Origin: Gammaproteobacteria bacterium
GTDB taxonomy: Bacteria > Pseudomonadota > Gammaproteobacteria > Pseudomonadales > Halomonadaceae
NCBI GenBank assembly: GCA_023485185.1
Contig: JAMCZP010000007.1
Coordinates: 1 to 13,077 of the forward strand
DNA: 13,077 nt
Direction: 5' to 3'
Shown: positions 1-6,753 of the stretch, one piece after another
Layout: the number at the start of each line of letters is the position of its first letter
How positions within the stretch are numbered: the stretch's first letter is position 1
Notes under the pieces: model-generated
Told to the model about the DNA's origin: nothing
Databases searched by the model: none
Seen by the model: only the letters and a program-made list of their open reading frames with translations
Made by a program: the position numbers and the translations under genes

Positions 1-543
1 TTGCGCATGCTTTACGGCAACCTGGCACCGGAAGGCGCAGTGGCTAAAATTACTGGCAAAGAGGGTACGCGTTTTACCGGTTCTGCGCGGGTGTTTGGCT
101 CTGAAGAAGAAGCCCAGGGGCGCATCAACGACGGTACCGTGGTCGCGGGCGATGTGGTGGTGATTCGCTATGAAGGCCCGAAAGGCGGCCCGGGTATGCG
201 CGAAATGCTTACCCCCACCTCAGCCATTATGGGCCGTGGCTTGGGCAACGACGTGGCGCTGATTACCGATGGCCGATTCTCTGGCGGCAGCCACGGGTTC
301 GTGGTGGGGCATGTGTCGCCTGAAGCGTTTGATGGTGGCCCGCTGGCGCTGGTGGAGGATGGCGACGCCATTACCATTGATGCTGAAGCCGATACCATTG
401 AAGTCGATATTAGCGATGAGGAGATGATGCGTCGCCGCGCGGCTTGGCAGCAGCCTGAGCCGCGCTATCGTAAAGGCGTGTTGGCGAAGTATGCCAAATT
501 GGTCAGCTCTGCCAGTACCGGCGCGGTGACCGACCAAGAGTAA
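1..543 (+). CDS. ilvD: Dihydroxy-acid dehydratase, C-terminal part (5' end outside window)
   Basis: This is the last 180 residues of dihydroxy-acid dehydratase, the cytoplasmic Fe-S enzyme that dehydrates 2,3-dihydroxy-isovalerate and 2,3-dihydroxy-3-methylvalerate in valine and isoleucine synthesis. The reading frame is open from base 1, so the true start lies upstream; family members have about 560-620 residues. Visible family motifs are [17 protein letters not shown] (fragment residues 6-22), [14 protein letters not shown] (57-70) and [10 protein letters not shown] (91-100), whose Ser94 corresponds to the proposed catalytic base. The SHGFVVGH wording resembles plant and cyanobacterial enzymes, known to carry a [2Fe-2S] cluster, rather than E. 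coli IlvD, which reads TSGLSIGH and has a [4Fe-4S] cluster. The cluster-binding cysteines lie outside the window. A strong terminator follows. Confidence 0.95.
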   Translation: MRMLYGNLAPEGAVAKITGKEGTRFTGSARVFGSEEEAQGRINDGTVVAGDVVVIRYEGPKGGPGMREMLTPTSAIMGRGLGNDVALITDGRFSGGSHGFVVGHVSPEAFDGGPLALVEDGDAITIDAEADTIEVDISDEEMMRRRAAWQQPEPRYRKGVLAKYAKLVSSASTGAVTDQE

Positions 544-573
544 CGTGCACAGTTAGGCTGTCACTAAGTCGTC

Positions 574-609
574 AAGCGCAAGGCGTATCCTAAACGCTTT
601 GCGCTTTTT
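574..609 (+). terminator. Rho-independent terminator after ilvD
   Basis: A 13-bp stem pairs 574-586 with 594-606 (one G-T wobble) around a 7-base loop, followed by T residues to 609. It begins 31 bases after the ilvD stop codon and ends 20 bases before chrA, so it separates the two genes. Confidence 0.85.
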
Positions 610-629
610 CATGAGTCAACGGTGAGAAT

Positions 630-1823
630 ATGGCGGTAGAAAATCAGGTTCGAGGGCGAGCCAGCGAGGTGTTTTGGGCGTTTTTGGCGCTGGGGTTAAC
701 CTCGTTTGGCGGGCCAGTGGCGCACTTAGGCTATTTTCGCACGGCGTTTGTGGAGCGGCGAAAGTGGCTAAACGAACAGGCGTATGCAGATTTGGTCGCG
801 CTGTGCCAGTTTCTGCCGGGGCCAGCCAGCAGCCAGGTAGGCTTTGCCTTAGGGTTGATGCGCGCTGGCCCCTGGGGGGCGGCGATGGCGTGGCTGGCGT
901 TTACGCTACCCTCTGCCATCGTGCTGGTGCTGTTTGCATTGGGCGCGGCGGTGCTGGATGGCCCGGTGGCCAGCGGCATCATTCACGGCTTGAAAGTGGT
1001 GGCGGTGGCCATTGTGGCCCACGCGGTGTGGGGCATGGCGCGCAACCTCTGCCCGGATAAAACCCGCACGGGCATTGCCCTGGCAGCGGTGTTCGCGGTG
1101 GTGCTGGTTAGCGGGCCGTTGGGGCAGGTGGCGGCGATTGTGCTGGGCGGCGTGGCGGGGCTGTTGCTTTGTCGCCAAAGCGCTGCAGCATCGTCTAGCG
1201 AATCGCTACACTTCCCGGTGACACGCCAAGCGGGCACGCTGGCGTTACTAATATTCGCGGGGCTGTTGGTGCTCTTACCGCTGTTGGCGGCGAGTGCGGG
1301 TTGGCTGAACGTGGTCGATGCGTTCTACCGTTCAGGCGCGCTGGTATTTGGCGGCGGCCACGTGGTGCTGCCGCTACTAGAAGCGGAAGTGGTGCAGTCG
1401 GGCTGGGTCACGGCGGATGAGTTCTTGGCGGGTTACGGCGCAGCGCAGGCGGTGCCAGGACCGCTGTTTACGTTTGCCGCATATTTAGGGGCGCTGTTGC
1501 CGGGAATTCCCAGCGTGATTGGCGCGTTACTGGCGCTGCTGGCGATCTTTATTCCGGGCTTTTTGCTGCTGGTCGGCGTGCTGCCATTTTGGAATCAGTT
1601 TCGTCAGTGGGGCAGTGCCCAGGCGTTAATGCGCGGCGCTAACGCGGCGGTCGTGGGTATTTTAGGTGCGGCGCTTTATCAGCCGGTATGGACCAGCGCG
1701 ATTCTTGGGCCTTACGAGTTTGTGCTGGCGCTCACCGGCTTTTTACTTTTAACCGTATGGAAGCTGCCCGCTTGGGCGGTAGTGGCGATCGTGGCCTTCG
1801 GGGGGATTGCGATTGCGCCGTAG
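630..1823 (+). CDS. chrA: ChrA-family chromate efflux transporter
   Basis: This is a 397-residue inner-membrane protein of the CHR family, long form with two homologous halves. Members export chromate and give chromate resistance. The N-terminal half shows FGGPVAH (26-32), RRKWL (43-47) and FLPGPASSQVG (61-71). The second half repeats the pattern with FGGGHVVLP (240-248) and QAVPGPLF (273-280). Nearly the whole chain is hydrophobic, giving about ten membrane segments. Length matches the usual two-domain form of about 400 residues. The ATG at 630 follows GGTGAG at 621-626. No chrB-type regulator is next to it, and it sits between two terminator-like hairpins, so it is probably transcribed alone. 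Some CHR members have unknown substrates, so chromate is a family-based assignment. Confidence 0.93.
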   Translation: MAVENQVRGRASEVFWAFLALGLTSFGGPVAHLGYFRTAFVERRKWLNEQAYADLVALCQFLPGPASSQVGFALGLMRAGPWGAAMAWLAFTLPSAIVLVLFALGAAVLDGPVASGIIHGLKVVAVAIVAHAVWGMARNLCPDKTRTGIALAAVFAVVLVSGPLGQVAAIVLGGVAGLLLCRQSAAASSSESLHFPVTRQAGTLALLIFAGLLVLLPLLAASAGWLNVVDAFYRSGALVFGGGHVVLPLLEAEVVQSGWVTADEFLAGYGAAQAVPGPLFTFAAYLGALLPGIPSVIGALLALLAIFIPGFLLLVGVLPFWNQFRQWGSAQALMRGANAAVVGILGAALYQPVWTSAILGPYEFVLALTGFLLLTVWKLPAWAVVAIVAFGGIAIAP

Positions 1824-1900
1824 GAGGTTATCCATACGAAGTAGGAGGAAGCTTTAGCTCGCGACGATATTGGTATAAAAAATAATATAAAAACTATTAT

Positions 1901-1927
1901 CAGACCGCCGAGAGGCGGTCTGTTGCT
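1901..1927. terminator. Hairpin between convergent chrA and HTH gene, probably bidirectional terminator
   Basis: A perfect 9-bp stem (1901-1909 with 1914-1922) closes a GAGA tetraloop. On the plus strand only a weak TTGCTG tail follows. On the minus strand the hairpin is followed by an AT-rich run containing T5 and T6 tracts (about 1898 down to 1876), so it probably works better for the minus-strand HTH gene while also sitting 77 bases after chrA. Confidence 0.7.
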
Positions 1928-1959
1928 GAATGGGCGCTAAGAAAGCAGAGAAGTAGCTG

Positions 1960-2232
1960 CTATGGCGCCTCCAGCTCTAAGGTACGACGTAAGACATTGA
2001 GTTCGTCAACGCCTAGATGCTCAAGCCTTCCGGCGAGCAAGTCGCTAATTTTCTGAACGGGAAGCCCAGCCCGACGGGCAATTTCACGGCTTCCAAGGTC
2101 TGATACTGCGATCAGACGCGTGATAATACGCATTAAGCGCGTACGTTTTTCTAGTTCCCTGACATCAAGGTCAGGGCTGCATCGCGGAGGATCTAGCTGT
2201 TCCGCATTCGCAGTTGCGCGTGCCGTACTCAT
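1960..2232 (-). CDS. Small XRE/HTH_37-like DNA-binding protein, orphan
   Basis: This is a 90-residue predicted DNA-binding protein. Residues about 30-90 form a compact helical domain; the helix-turn-helix is LGSREIARRAGLPVQKISDL (46-65), followed by LLAGRLEHLGVDELNVLRRT, a layout like HTH_37/XRE proteins, including antitoxins of the HigA/NadS kind. The first 20 residues look disordered. I chose the ATG at 2232 because a GGAG lies 4 bases upstream (2236-2239); an upstream ATG at 2286 in the same frame has no comparable site and would add 18 unconvincing residues. No toxin gene is adjacent on either side. It faces chrA across a shared hairpin and runs divergently from purE, 221 bases away. The DNA target is unknown; the HTH call is fairly secure, the antitoxin link is not. 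Confidence 0.65.
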   Translation of the reverse strand: MSTARATANAEQLDPPRCSPDLDVRELEKRTRLMRIITRLIAVSDLGSREIARRAGLPVQKISDLLAGRLEHLGVDELNVLRRTLELEAP

Positions 2233-2453
2233 GTGGCTCCAACAGTCTGAAATGACAAACACACAATGCCGCCAACTGATGCGCATTTCAATGCCTAATT
2301 TGATGAAAATTTCACTACGTTGGTAAAGCCCGCAAACGGCCTAGCTCTGGTAAACTATGCGACTTCCTATTTTTCTGTGTATCGGTGTCGGTGCACGCTA
2401 CTTTTTGGCATTTTTGTCTCGCTTTTATAGGCCGTTGGGCCGAGGAGTTTTGC

Positions 2454-2969
2454 ATGTCGTCGAACAGCGCACCCAAGGTGGGCGTGATCATGGGGTCTAA
2501 GTCTGACTGGCCGGTCATGGAACACGCGGTGGCGATGCTGGAGCGTTTGGGCGTGGCATATGAAACCCGCGTGGTGTCGGCGCATCGTACGCCTGATCTG
2601 CTGTTCGATTACGCTAAAAGCGCCTCTGAGCGAGGCCTGCAGGTGATTGTGGCGGGCGCTGGCGGCGCTGCCCATTTGCCAGGCATGGTGGCTTCGCAAA
2701 CGCCGCTGCCTGTGTTGGGTGTGCCGGTGGAGTCGAAAGCATTAAAAGGCTTGGATTCCTTGCTCTCTATTGCGCAGATGCCGGGTGGTATCGCGGTGGG
2801 TACGCTGGCGATTGGTAAAGCGGGCGCCACTAACGCAGGCTTGCTAGCCGCTCAAATTGTCGGTCTGCAAGATGCAGAAGTACGTAGTGCCGTCGAAGCT
2901 TTTCGCGCTGAGCAGACGCAGAAAGTACTCGATAACCCGGACCCACGCCCCGAGCCGGAAGCAGAATAA
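2454..2969 (+). CDS. purE: N5-carboxyaminoimidazole ribonucleotide mutase (class I PurE)
   Basis: This 171-residue cytoplasmic enzyme converts N5-CAIR into CAIR in purine synthesis, the step after PurK. Family motifs are [12 protein letters not shown] (9-20), SAHRTPD (42-48, with the catalytic His44 equivalent to His45 of E. coli), [11 protein letters not shown] (68-78) and [15 protein letters not shown] (103-117). They fit class I PurE, which works with PurK. The ATG at 2454 is preceded by GAGGAG at 2442-2447 with 6 bases of spacing; an in-frame GTG at 2385 would add 23 residues unlike the family. The purK gene follows after 11 bases, and its Shine-Dalgarno overlaps the purE stop, so the two are translated from one message. 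The C-terminus carries an acidic, proline-rich tail (159-171). Confidence 0.96.
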   Translation: MSSNSAPKVGVIMGSKSDWPVMEHAVAMLERLGVAYETRVVSAHRTPDLLFDYAKSASERGLQVIVAGAGGAAHLPGMVASQTPLPVLGVPVESKALKGLDSLLSIAQMPGGIAVGTLAIGKAGATNAGLLAAQIVGLQDAEVRSAVEAFRAEQTQKVLDNPDPRPEPEAE

Positions 2970-2980
2970 GGAGTCTGGCT

Positions 2981-4150
2981 ATGAACTCTGGTATTGCAAA
3001 GAGCGACATTGTAAAAGACATCGTAGTACAAAACATCGGCGTACTGGGTGCTGGCCAATTAGGCCGCATGCTGGCGCTGGCGGGTTATCCGCTGGGCAAT
3101 CGATTCACCTTTCTGGATACCACGGGTAACCCCAGTGCAGGTATTGGCGATGTGATCGTCGATCCCAACAATCAGCACCTAGCGGAGTTTTTGGCCAAGG
3201 TCGATGTAGTGACCTACGAGTTTGAGCATCTACCCGTTGAGCTTGTGCGTGAAATTGAACAGCATAAGCCGGTCTATCCTAGCAGCCGTGCGATAGAGGT
3301 GTGTCAGAACCGGGTTGAAGAGAAGACACTGTTTGATCGCTTAGGCATTCCCACGCCTGCTTACCGCGTGGTTGAGAGCGCCGAGCAGCTTGAAGCTGCC
3401 GCCCGTGAACTGGGCTGCCCAGTCGTGGCGAAATCGGTCACGGAAGGTTACGACGGCAAGGGGCAGGCGGTACTGAAGCAGCCCGAGCAGGCTGGCGAGG
3501 CGTGGAGTGCTATCGGTCATTCACAGCTGGTCGTTGAGGCTTTCGTCGATTTCGTGCGCGAAGTCTCGATGATTGCGGTGCGCGGGCGCGATGGGGAGGT
3601 GGTGTTCTATCCCATGGCGGAAAATCAGCATGTTGACGGTATCCTACGTTACTCCGTAGCACCGTTGCCTGATTTAGATGCCAGCGTGCAGCAAACTGCC
3701 GATAGCTATATTCGCTCGCTGCTGGATGAGCTGGATTACGTGGGTGTGCTGGCGCTTGAGCTATTTCAAACCCGCGATGGCAGCCTGCTGGCCAACGAAA
3801 TGGCGCCCCGCGTGCATAATTCTGGTCACTGGACGATGGATGGCGCGGTGACCAGCCAGTTTGAAAATCATCTGCGTGCGATACAGGGATTACCATTAGG
3901 CGATACCCAAGCGATTGCCCCCACCTGCATGATTAACGTGATTGGTCGTGAAGGCGATAATGCGGCGATTCTGGCGCTTGCCAACACCCACCTTCACCGC
4001 TACGACAAAGATGAGCGTGCAGGCCGTAAGCTTGCCCACGTCAATATCCTCGCGGCCAATCATGCCGAACTGCTTGAGAAAGTGCGCATTTGCGGCGAGC
4101 TACTGCCAGAGGCACCGCCCCCTGAGTTAAGCTTTGCGATCAAACAGTAG
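2981..4150 (+). CDS. purK: N5-carboxyaminoimidazole ribonucleotide synthase (PurK)
   Basis: This is a 389-residue ATP-grasp enzyme that uses ATP and bicarbonate to carboxylate AIR to N5-CAIR, the substrate of PurE. The N-terminal pre-ATP-grasp fold shows IGVLGAGQLGRML (19-31). The ATP-grasp domain has GYDGKGQ (156-162) and metal/phosphate-binding NEMAPRVHNSGHWT (272-285), with Glu260 and Glu273 as likely metal ligands. The C-terminal part has RAGRKLAHVN (346-355). It is slightly longer than E. coli PurK (355), partly through an 18-residue N-terminal lead. The ATG at 2981 has AAGGAG at 2968-2973, overlapping the purE stop, so it is co-expressed with purE. A terminator follows immediately. No PurR operator was convincing upstream of the pair. 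Confidence 0.96.
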   Translation: MNSGIAKSDIVKDIVVQNIGVLGAGQLGRMLALAGYPLGNRFTFLDTTGNPSAGIGDVIVDPNNQHLAEFLAKVDVVTYEFEHLPVELVREIEQHKPVYPSSRAIEVCQNRVEEKTLFDRLGIPTPAYRVVESAEQLEAAARELGCPVVAKSVTEGYDGKGQAVLKQPEQAGEAWSAIGHSQLVVEAFVDFVREVSMIAVRGRDGEVVFYPMAENQHVDGILRYSVAPLPDLDASVQQTADSYIRSLLDELDYVGVLALELFQTRDGSLLANEMAPRVHNSGHWTMDGAVTSQFENHLRAIQGLPLGDTQAIAPTCMINVIGREGDNAAILALANTHLHRYDKDERAGRKLAHVNILAANHAELLEKVRICGELLPEAPPPELSFAIKQ

Positions 4151-4157
4151 TTCCGAT

Positions 4158-4181
4158 AGCCGCCTATTCAGGCGGCTTTTT
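4158..4181 (+). terminator. Rho-independent terminator after purK
   Basis: An 8-bp stem (4158-4165 with 4170-4177) encloses a 4-base loop and runs into five T residues (4177-4181). It starts 7 bases after the purK stop and closes the purEK unit. Confidence 0.9.
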
Positions 4182-4274
4182 ACTTAAGTTGACCGACTAA
4201 TTCACCAACTGCGCAACGTCTATCGCTAAAAGTATTTAAATAGGCTAAAAAGGCATTACAAAAAAAATCAGCTC

Positions 4275-4289
4275 ATAAGATAGTCTTAT
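4275..4289. repeat. Short inverted repeat upstream of the diguanylate cyclase
   Basis: ATAAGA (4275-4280) and TCTTAT (4284-4289) form a perfect 6-bp inverted repeat around TAG, 30 bases before the start codon in an AT-rich 138-base leader (4182-4319). It could be an operator or a weak hairpin in the leader. I see no clear sigma-70 promoter pair nearby. The function is a guess. Confidence 0.35.
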
Positions 4290-4319
4290 CAGCGACTCCT
4301 TTTTAGGTAGGTAGTCTGT

Positions 4320-5894
4320 ATGTCTCACTTTTCAACCACTGGGGCTGTATCAGGGCTGCGTAGTGGTTACCATCGCGATCATCATGTCACCGTAAAGCGC
4401 TTACACAACGAGAAAGTACGCCTGCTGTATGACAATTTATGGCAACCGGTGCTGACGAGCGTTTTAGCTGGAACCTTGTTGGTTGCTGCGATGTGGTCAG
4501 TGGTAGCAAACGGGGTATTACTCGCCTGGTTAGGGATATTAATCTTTGTTTCGATCGCTCGGCTTATTTTGGCCTTCTATTTTCGACGCTTACCCGTTAT
4601 AGAACAGCAACGTCGTCGTTGGCTTTATCGCTTTAGTGTTGGGGCCATTGCTGCGGGGTGTGTTTGGGGAGCCGGTGGGTTTTTGCTCTTTACGGGTGAA
4701 CACCATGGTCAAGTAGCGGCACTTTCGATTGTACTTGCGGGTATTGCCGCTGGAGGAGTCACTACACTTTCCGCCGTTTGGTGGGTAGCACTCTGTTTTG
4801 TACTGCCGATTATACTTCCCTTATTGGTGCAATTTTTTCTGCTGGGATCGCCATTGGCGGTGCTTATTGGAGCGATGCTTTGTTTATTTCTAGGGTTGAT
4901 TATTACCACTAGCCGCCGTTTAAGCCGGATGATCCACGATAATATTTCTCTGCGGGTGAGTATGTCTGCGCGTGAAGCGCAACTGCAAGAGAGTGAAAAC
5001 CGCTATCGCTCTATCTTTCAACACTCCCCCCTTGGCGTACTGCACTTTGATGAACAGGGGCAAATCACGGACTGTAATAGCAAACTGCTGGAAATTCTGG
5101 ATGTTAATCGTGCGCAATTGATTGGCTATCGAATGTTGTCCCGCTCGGCGGATAGTCAGGTTGCTAAAGCCGTGCAAGATGCGCTGACAAAGGGCACCGG
5201 CTATTACGAAGGCACTTACTGTTTGCCTAAAGCAAGCGTTGGCACACCGCTTCGAGCGTTCTTTAACGGCGTTCATAGCGTTACTAATGACATGGTTGGC
5301 GGTGTGGCTATGATCGAAGATTTCACTGAGCGTAAGCGCACTGAAGCGATCATCTATCGCCAGGCTTTTTATGATGCGCTGACCGACCTCCCTAACCGTC
5401 GTCTGTTTATTGAACGTATAACAACGCTTTGTGATGGCACCCAAACAGAAAAACAGGGCGGGCTGCTGATGTTTTTAGATATGGATCGTTTCAAATTGAT
5501 TAACGATACCTGGGGGCACGCTACTGGCGATGACTTGTTGGTTCAGGTGGCCCGCCGTTTGGAAAGCTGCTTAGGCGAAGGCGATATGGTCGCACGGCTT
5601 AGTGGAGACGAGTTTGTGCTCTTAGGGCTGTTTGAGGCATGCTCCCAGCAAGCACTAGAAGCGCATGCAGAAAGCTATATGCGTGTAGTGCAACAGGCGC
5701 TCTCGCCGCCTTATCGGTTGGCCAATCGCGAGGTGAAAGTCACGCCCAGCTTGGGGTACACCTGCTTTACGTCCGCCGCCTGTGACCACGAAGAAGTGCT
5801 CAAACAGGCGGATATCGCCATGTACCGTGCTAAAACAGAAGGGCGAGCGCGGTTATGTCGCTTTCAGCCCTGGATGCGTGAAGCAATGCATTAA
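4320..5894 (+). CDS. Membrane-bound PAS-GGDEF diguanylate cyclase
   Basis: This 524-residue protein is predicted to make cyclic di-GMP from two GTP at the inner membrane. The N-terminal 200 residues hold about six hydrophobic segments (near 47-64, 66-87, 104-124, 133-150, 154-173, 177-196), then a linker (about 200-221). A PAS domain covers about 222-338 (ENRYRSIFQHSPLGVLHFD at its start, IEDFTERKR at its end). The GGDEF domain (341-515) has DALTDLPNR (352-360), metal-binding LDMDRFKLIND (386-396) and the active-site loop written SGDEF (428-432); Ser in the first position is a known tolerated variant. The inhibitory RxxD site is absent: the aligned residues are GEGD (419-422). The chain stops at FQPWMREAMH, where many relatives continue into an EAL domain. 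Its weak ribosome-binding site is AGGTAGG near 4305-4311. The stop overlaps that of the convergent gene. Confidence 0.9.
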   Translation: MSHFSTTGAVSGLRSGYHRDHHVTVKRLHNEKVRLLYDNLWQPVLTSVLAGTLLVAAMWSVVANGVLLAWLGILIFVSIARLILAFYFRRLPVIEQQRRRWLYRFSVGAIAAGCVWGAGGFLLFTGEHHGQVAALSIVLAGIAAGGVTTLSAVWWVALCFVLPIILPLLVQFFLLGSPLAVLIGAMLCLFLGLIITTSRRLSRMIHDNISLRVSMSAREAQLQESENRYRSIFQHSPLGVLHFDEQGQITDCNSKLLEILDVNRAQLIGYRMLSRSADSQVAKAVQDALTKGTGYYEGTYCLPKASVGTPLRAFFNGVHSVTNDMVGGVAMIEDFTERKRTEAIIYRQAFYDALTDLPNRRLFIERITTLCDGTQTEKQGGLLMFLDMDRFKLINDTWGHATGDDLLVQVARRLESCLGEGDMVARLSGDEFVLLGLFEACSQQALEAHAESYMRVVQQALSPPYRLANREVKVTPSLGYTCFTSAACDHEEVLKQADIAMYRAKTEGRARLCRFQPWMREAMH

Positions 5895-6676
5895 GTCAGT
5901 TGACCGCTAAGCAGCAGCCATAAAGCGATTAACGCAAAGTGACCGGGGTACCATGCTAACCATAAGCGGCGCGGCATCACCACACTGACGGTAGGTATGC
6001 GTTGGGCGGCGCCCGCCGCTAGAATAAGCACCACCACGCAAGTGCCCACAGTAAACGATTTAGCCATGTCGGAGGCGTTCATCTGCCCGGCGATCCAGAG
6101 CACTGGAAAAGCTGCTAGCCCTGCCCATAAGCGTGCTTGGAAGTGGCTTTCTGCCTGGCTTAAAGCATGCATCGCAAACATCAGGAGCGGGATCAGCAAT
6201 AACCCATTATGGCCATACTCCACCCAGAACCCGAGCAAGTACCACATCGTAACGGCAACTGCCGCGCCCGCTAATAGCCAGGGTAAGCCTAATGTTTGCC
6301 GTTGGTAGTGCTGCCAGCCCAGGCGAACCAGTGTGCCTAGTGCAAGGCCACTGGCAAGGGTGAAGCAGACATTTAAGATAAACGCATCAGATGTGCGGGG
6401 CATCATCATATACGGTAGCTGTGCGACCAGGCCGATCACTAAAATACGGCGTGAATAGCGTAGTGGGTTACGGGTATTAAATAGCCCGTGCCACGCTACC
6501 ATGGCAGCAAATAGCGGAAAGGCAATACGGCCAATGGAAGAGCCCGCCCAGCCTAAATCCCAATCGCTGGGCAGTACGTAACGCGTGAGGTGATCAATGG
6601 TCATGGTAATCAGCGCCAGCCATTGCCCCCAGCCTGTCCAGTGGGAAGAGGGGCGAGTATTTACTGGCGCATGCAT
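5891..6676 (-). CDS. TraX-family polytopic membrane protein
   Basis: This is a 261-residue inner-membrane protein of the TraX family (PF05857), named after the F-plasmid protein that N-acetylates pilin. Family hallmarks are TMTIDH (24-29), GRIAFPLFAAMV (49-60), LNVCFTLASGL (101-111), EYGHNGLLLIPLL (153-165) and the late WYPGHFALI (242-250). About eight hydrophobic segments are visible. I chose the ATG at 6676 because a near-perfect AAGGAGGT lies 4 bases upstream (6681-6688); an ATG 17 codons earlier has no such site. No pilin or transfer genes are in the window, so its acyl acceptor is unknown; chromosomal TraX proteins are common and mostly uncharacterised. It lies 77 bases after the binding-protein gene ending at 6754 with no clear terminator between, so it may be the tail of that transcript. 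Confidence 0.85.
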   Translation of the reverse strand: MHAPVNTRPSSHWTGWGQWLALITMTIDHLTRYVLPSDWDLGWAGSSIGRIAFPLFAAMVAWHGLFNTRNPLRYSRRILVIGLVAQLPYMMMPRTSDAFILNVCFTLASGLALGTLVRLGWQHYQRQTLGLPWLLAGAAVAVTMWYLLGFWVEYGHNGLLLIPLLMFAMHALSQAESHFQARLWAGLAAFPVLWIAGQMNASDMAKSFTVGTCVVVLILAAGAAQRIPTVSVVMPRRLWLAWYPGHFALIALWLLLSGQLT

Positions 6677-6680
6677 CTTG

Positions 6681-6688
6681 ACCTCCTT
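6681..6688 (-). promoter_or_regulatory. Strong Shine-Dalgarno that fixes the traX-family start
   Basis: AAGGAGGT on the minus strand matches the anti-Shine-Dalgarno almost completely and lies 4 bases before the ATG at 6676. It is the strongest ribosome-binding site in the window and argues for high translation and against the longer reading frame starting at 6727. Confidence 0.8.
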
Positions 6689-6753
6689 GTTAAGACACCC
6701 GTTTAGGTTGTCATTAAAGACTATCAACTTACCAAAGAGTTCAAGAGGTTACT

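Noticed and set aside
674..1060. A 128-codon plus-strand frame inside chrA
   Set aside because: It lies in another frame of a well-supported gene, is rich in Gly/Arg/Trp from GC-biased codons and has no recognisable family motif or ribosome-binding site.
1821..1875. Two strong Shine-Dalgarno-like runs (TAGGAGG at 1821 and 1842) after chrA, suggesting a small gene
   Set aside because: No ATG or GTG follows at proper distance, and the only frame (TTG GTA TAA) is two codons long.
2284..2286. Upstream ATG that would extend the HTH protein by 18 residues
   Set aside because: It has no ribosome-binding site, whereas GGAG precedes the ATG at 2232; the extra residues are unlike the rest of the protein.
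2320..2345. CGCAAACGGCC upstream of purE as a PurR operator
   Set aside because: Only one half resembles the PurR box (ACGCAAACG); the other half does not complete the palindrome.
3510..3896. A 128-codon minus-strand frame opposite purK
   Set aside because: It is fully antisense to a conserved enzyme and its translation is low-complexity (Pro/His/Arg), as expected of a shadow frame.
4189..4226. TTGACC with TATCGC as a promoter of the diguanylate cyclase gene
   Set aside because: The spacing is 26 bases, too long for sigma-70.
4920..5444. A 174-codon minus-strand frame opposite the PAS and GGDEF domains
   Set aside because: The sense strand encodes clear PAS and GGDEF motifs; the antisense product has no recognisable domain.
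6677..6753. TTGAAC with TAGTCT on the minus strand as a separate traX promoter
   Set aside because: The spacing of 15 bases and poor -10 make it too weak to annotate; readthrough from the receptor gene is at least as likely.
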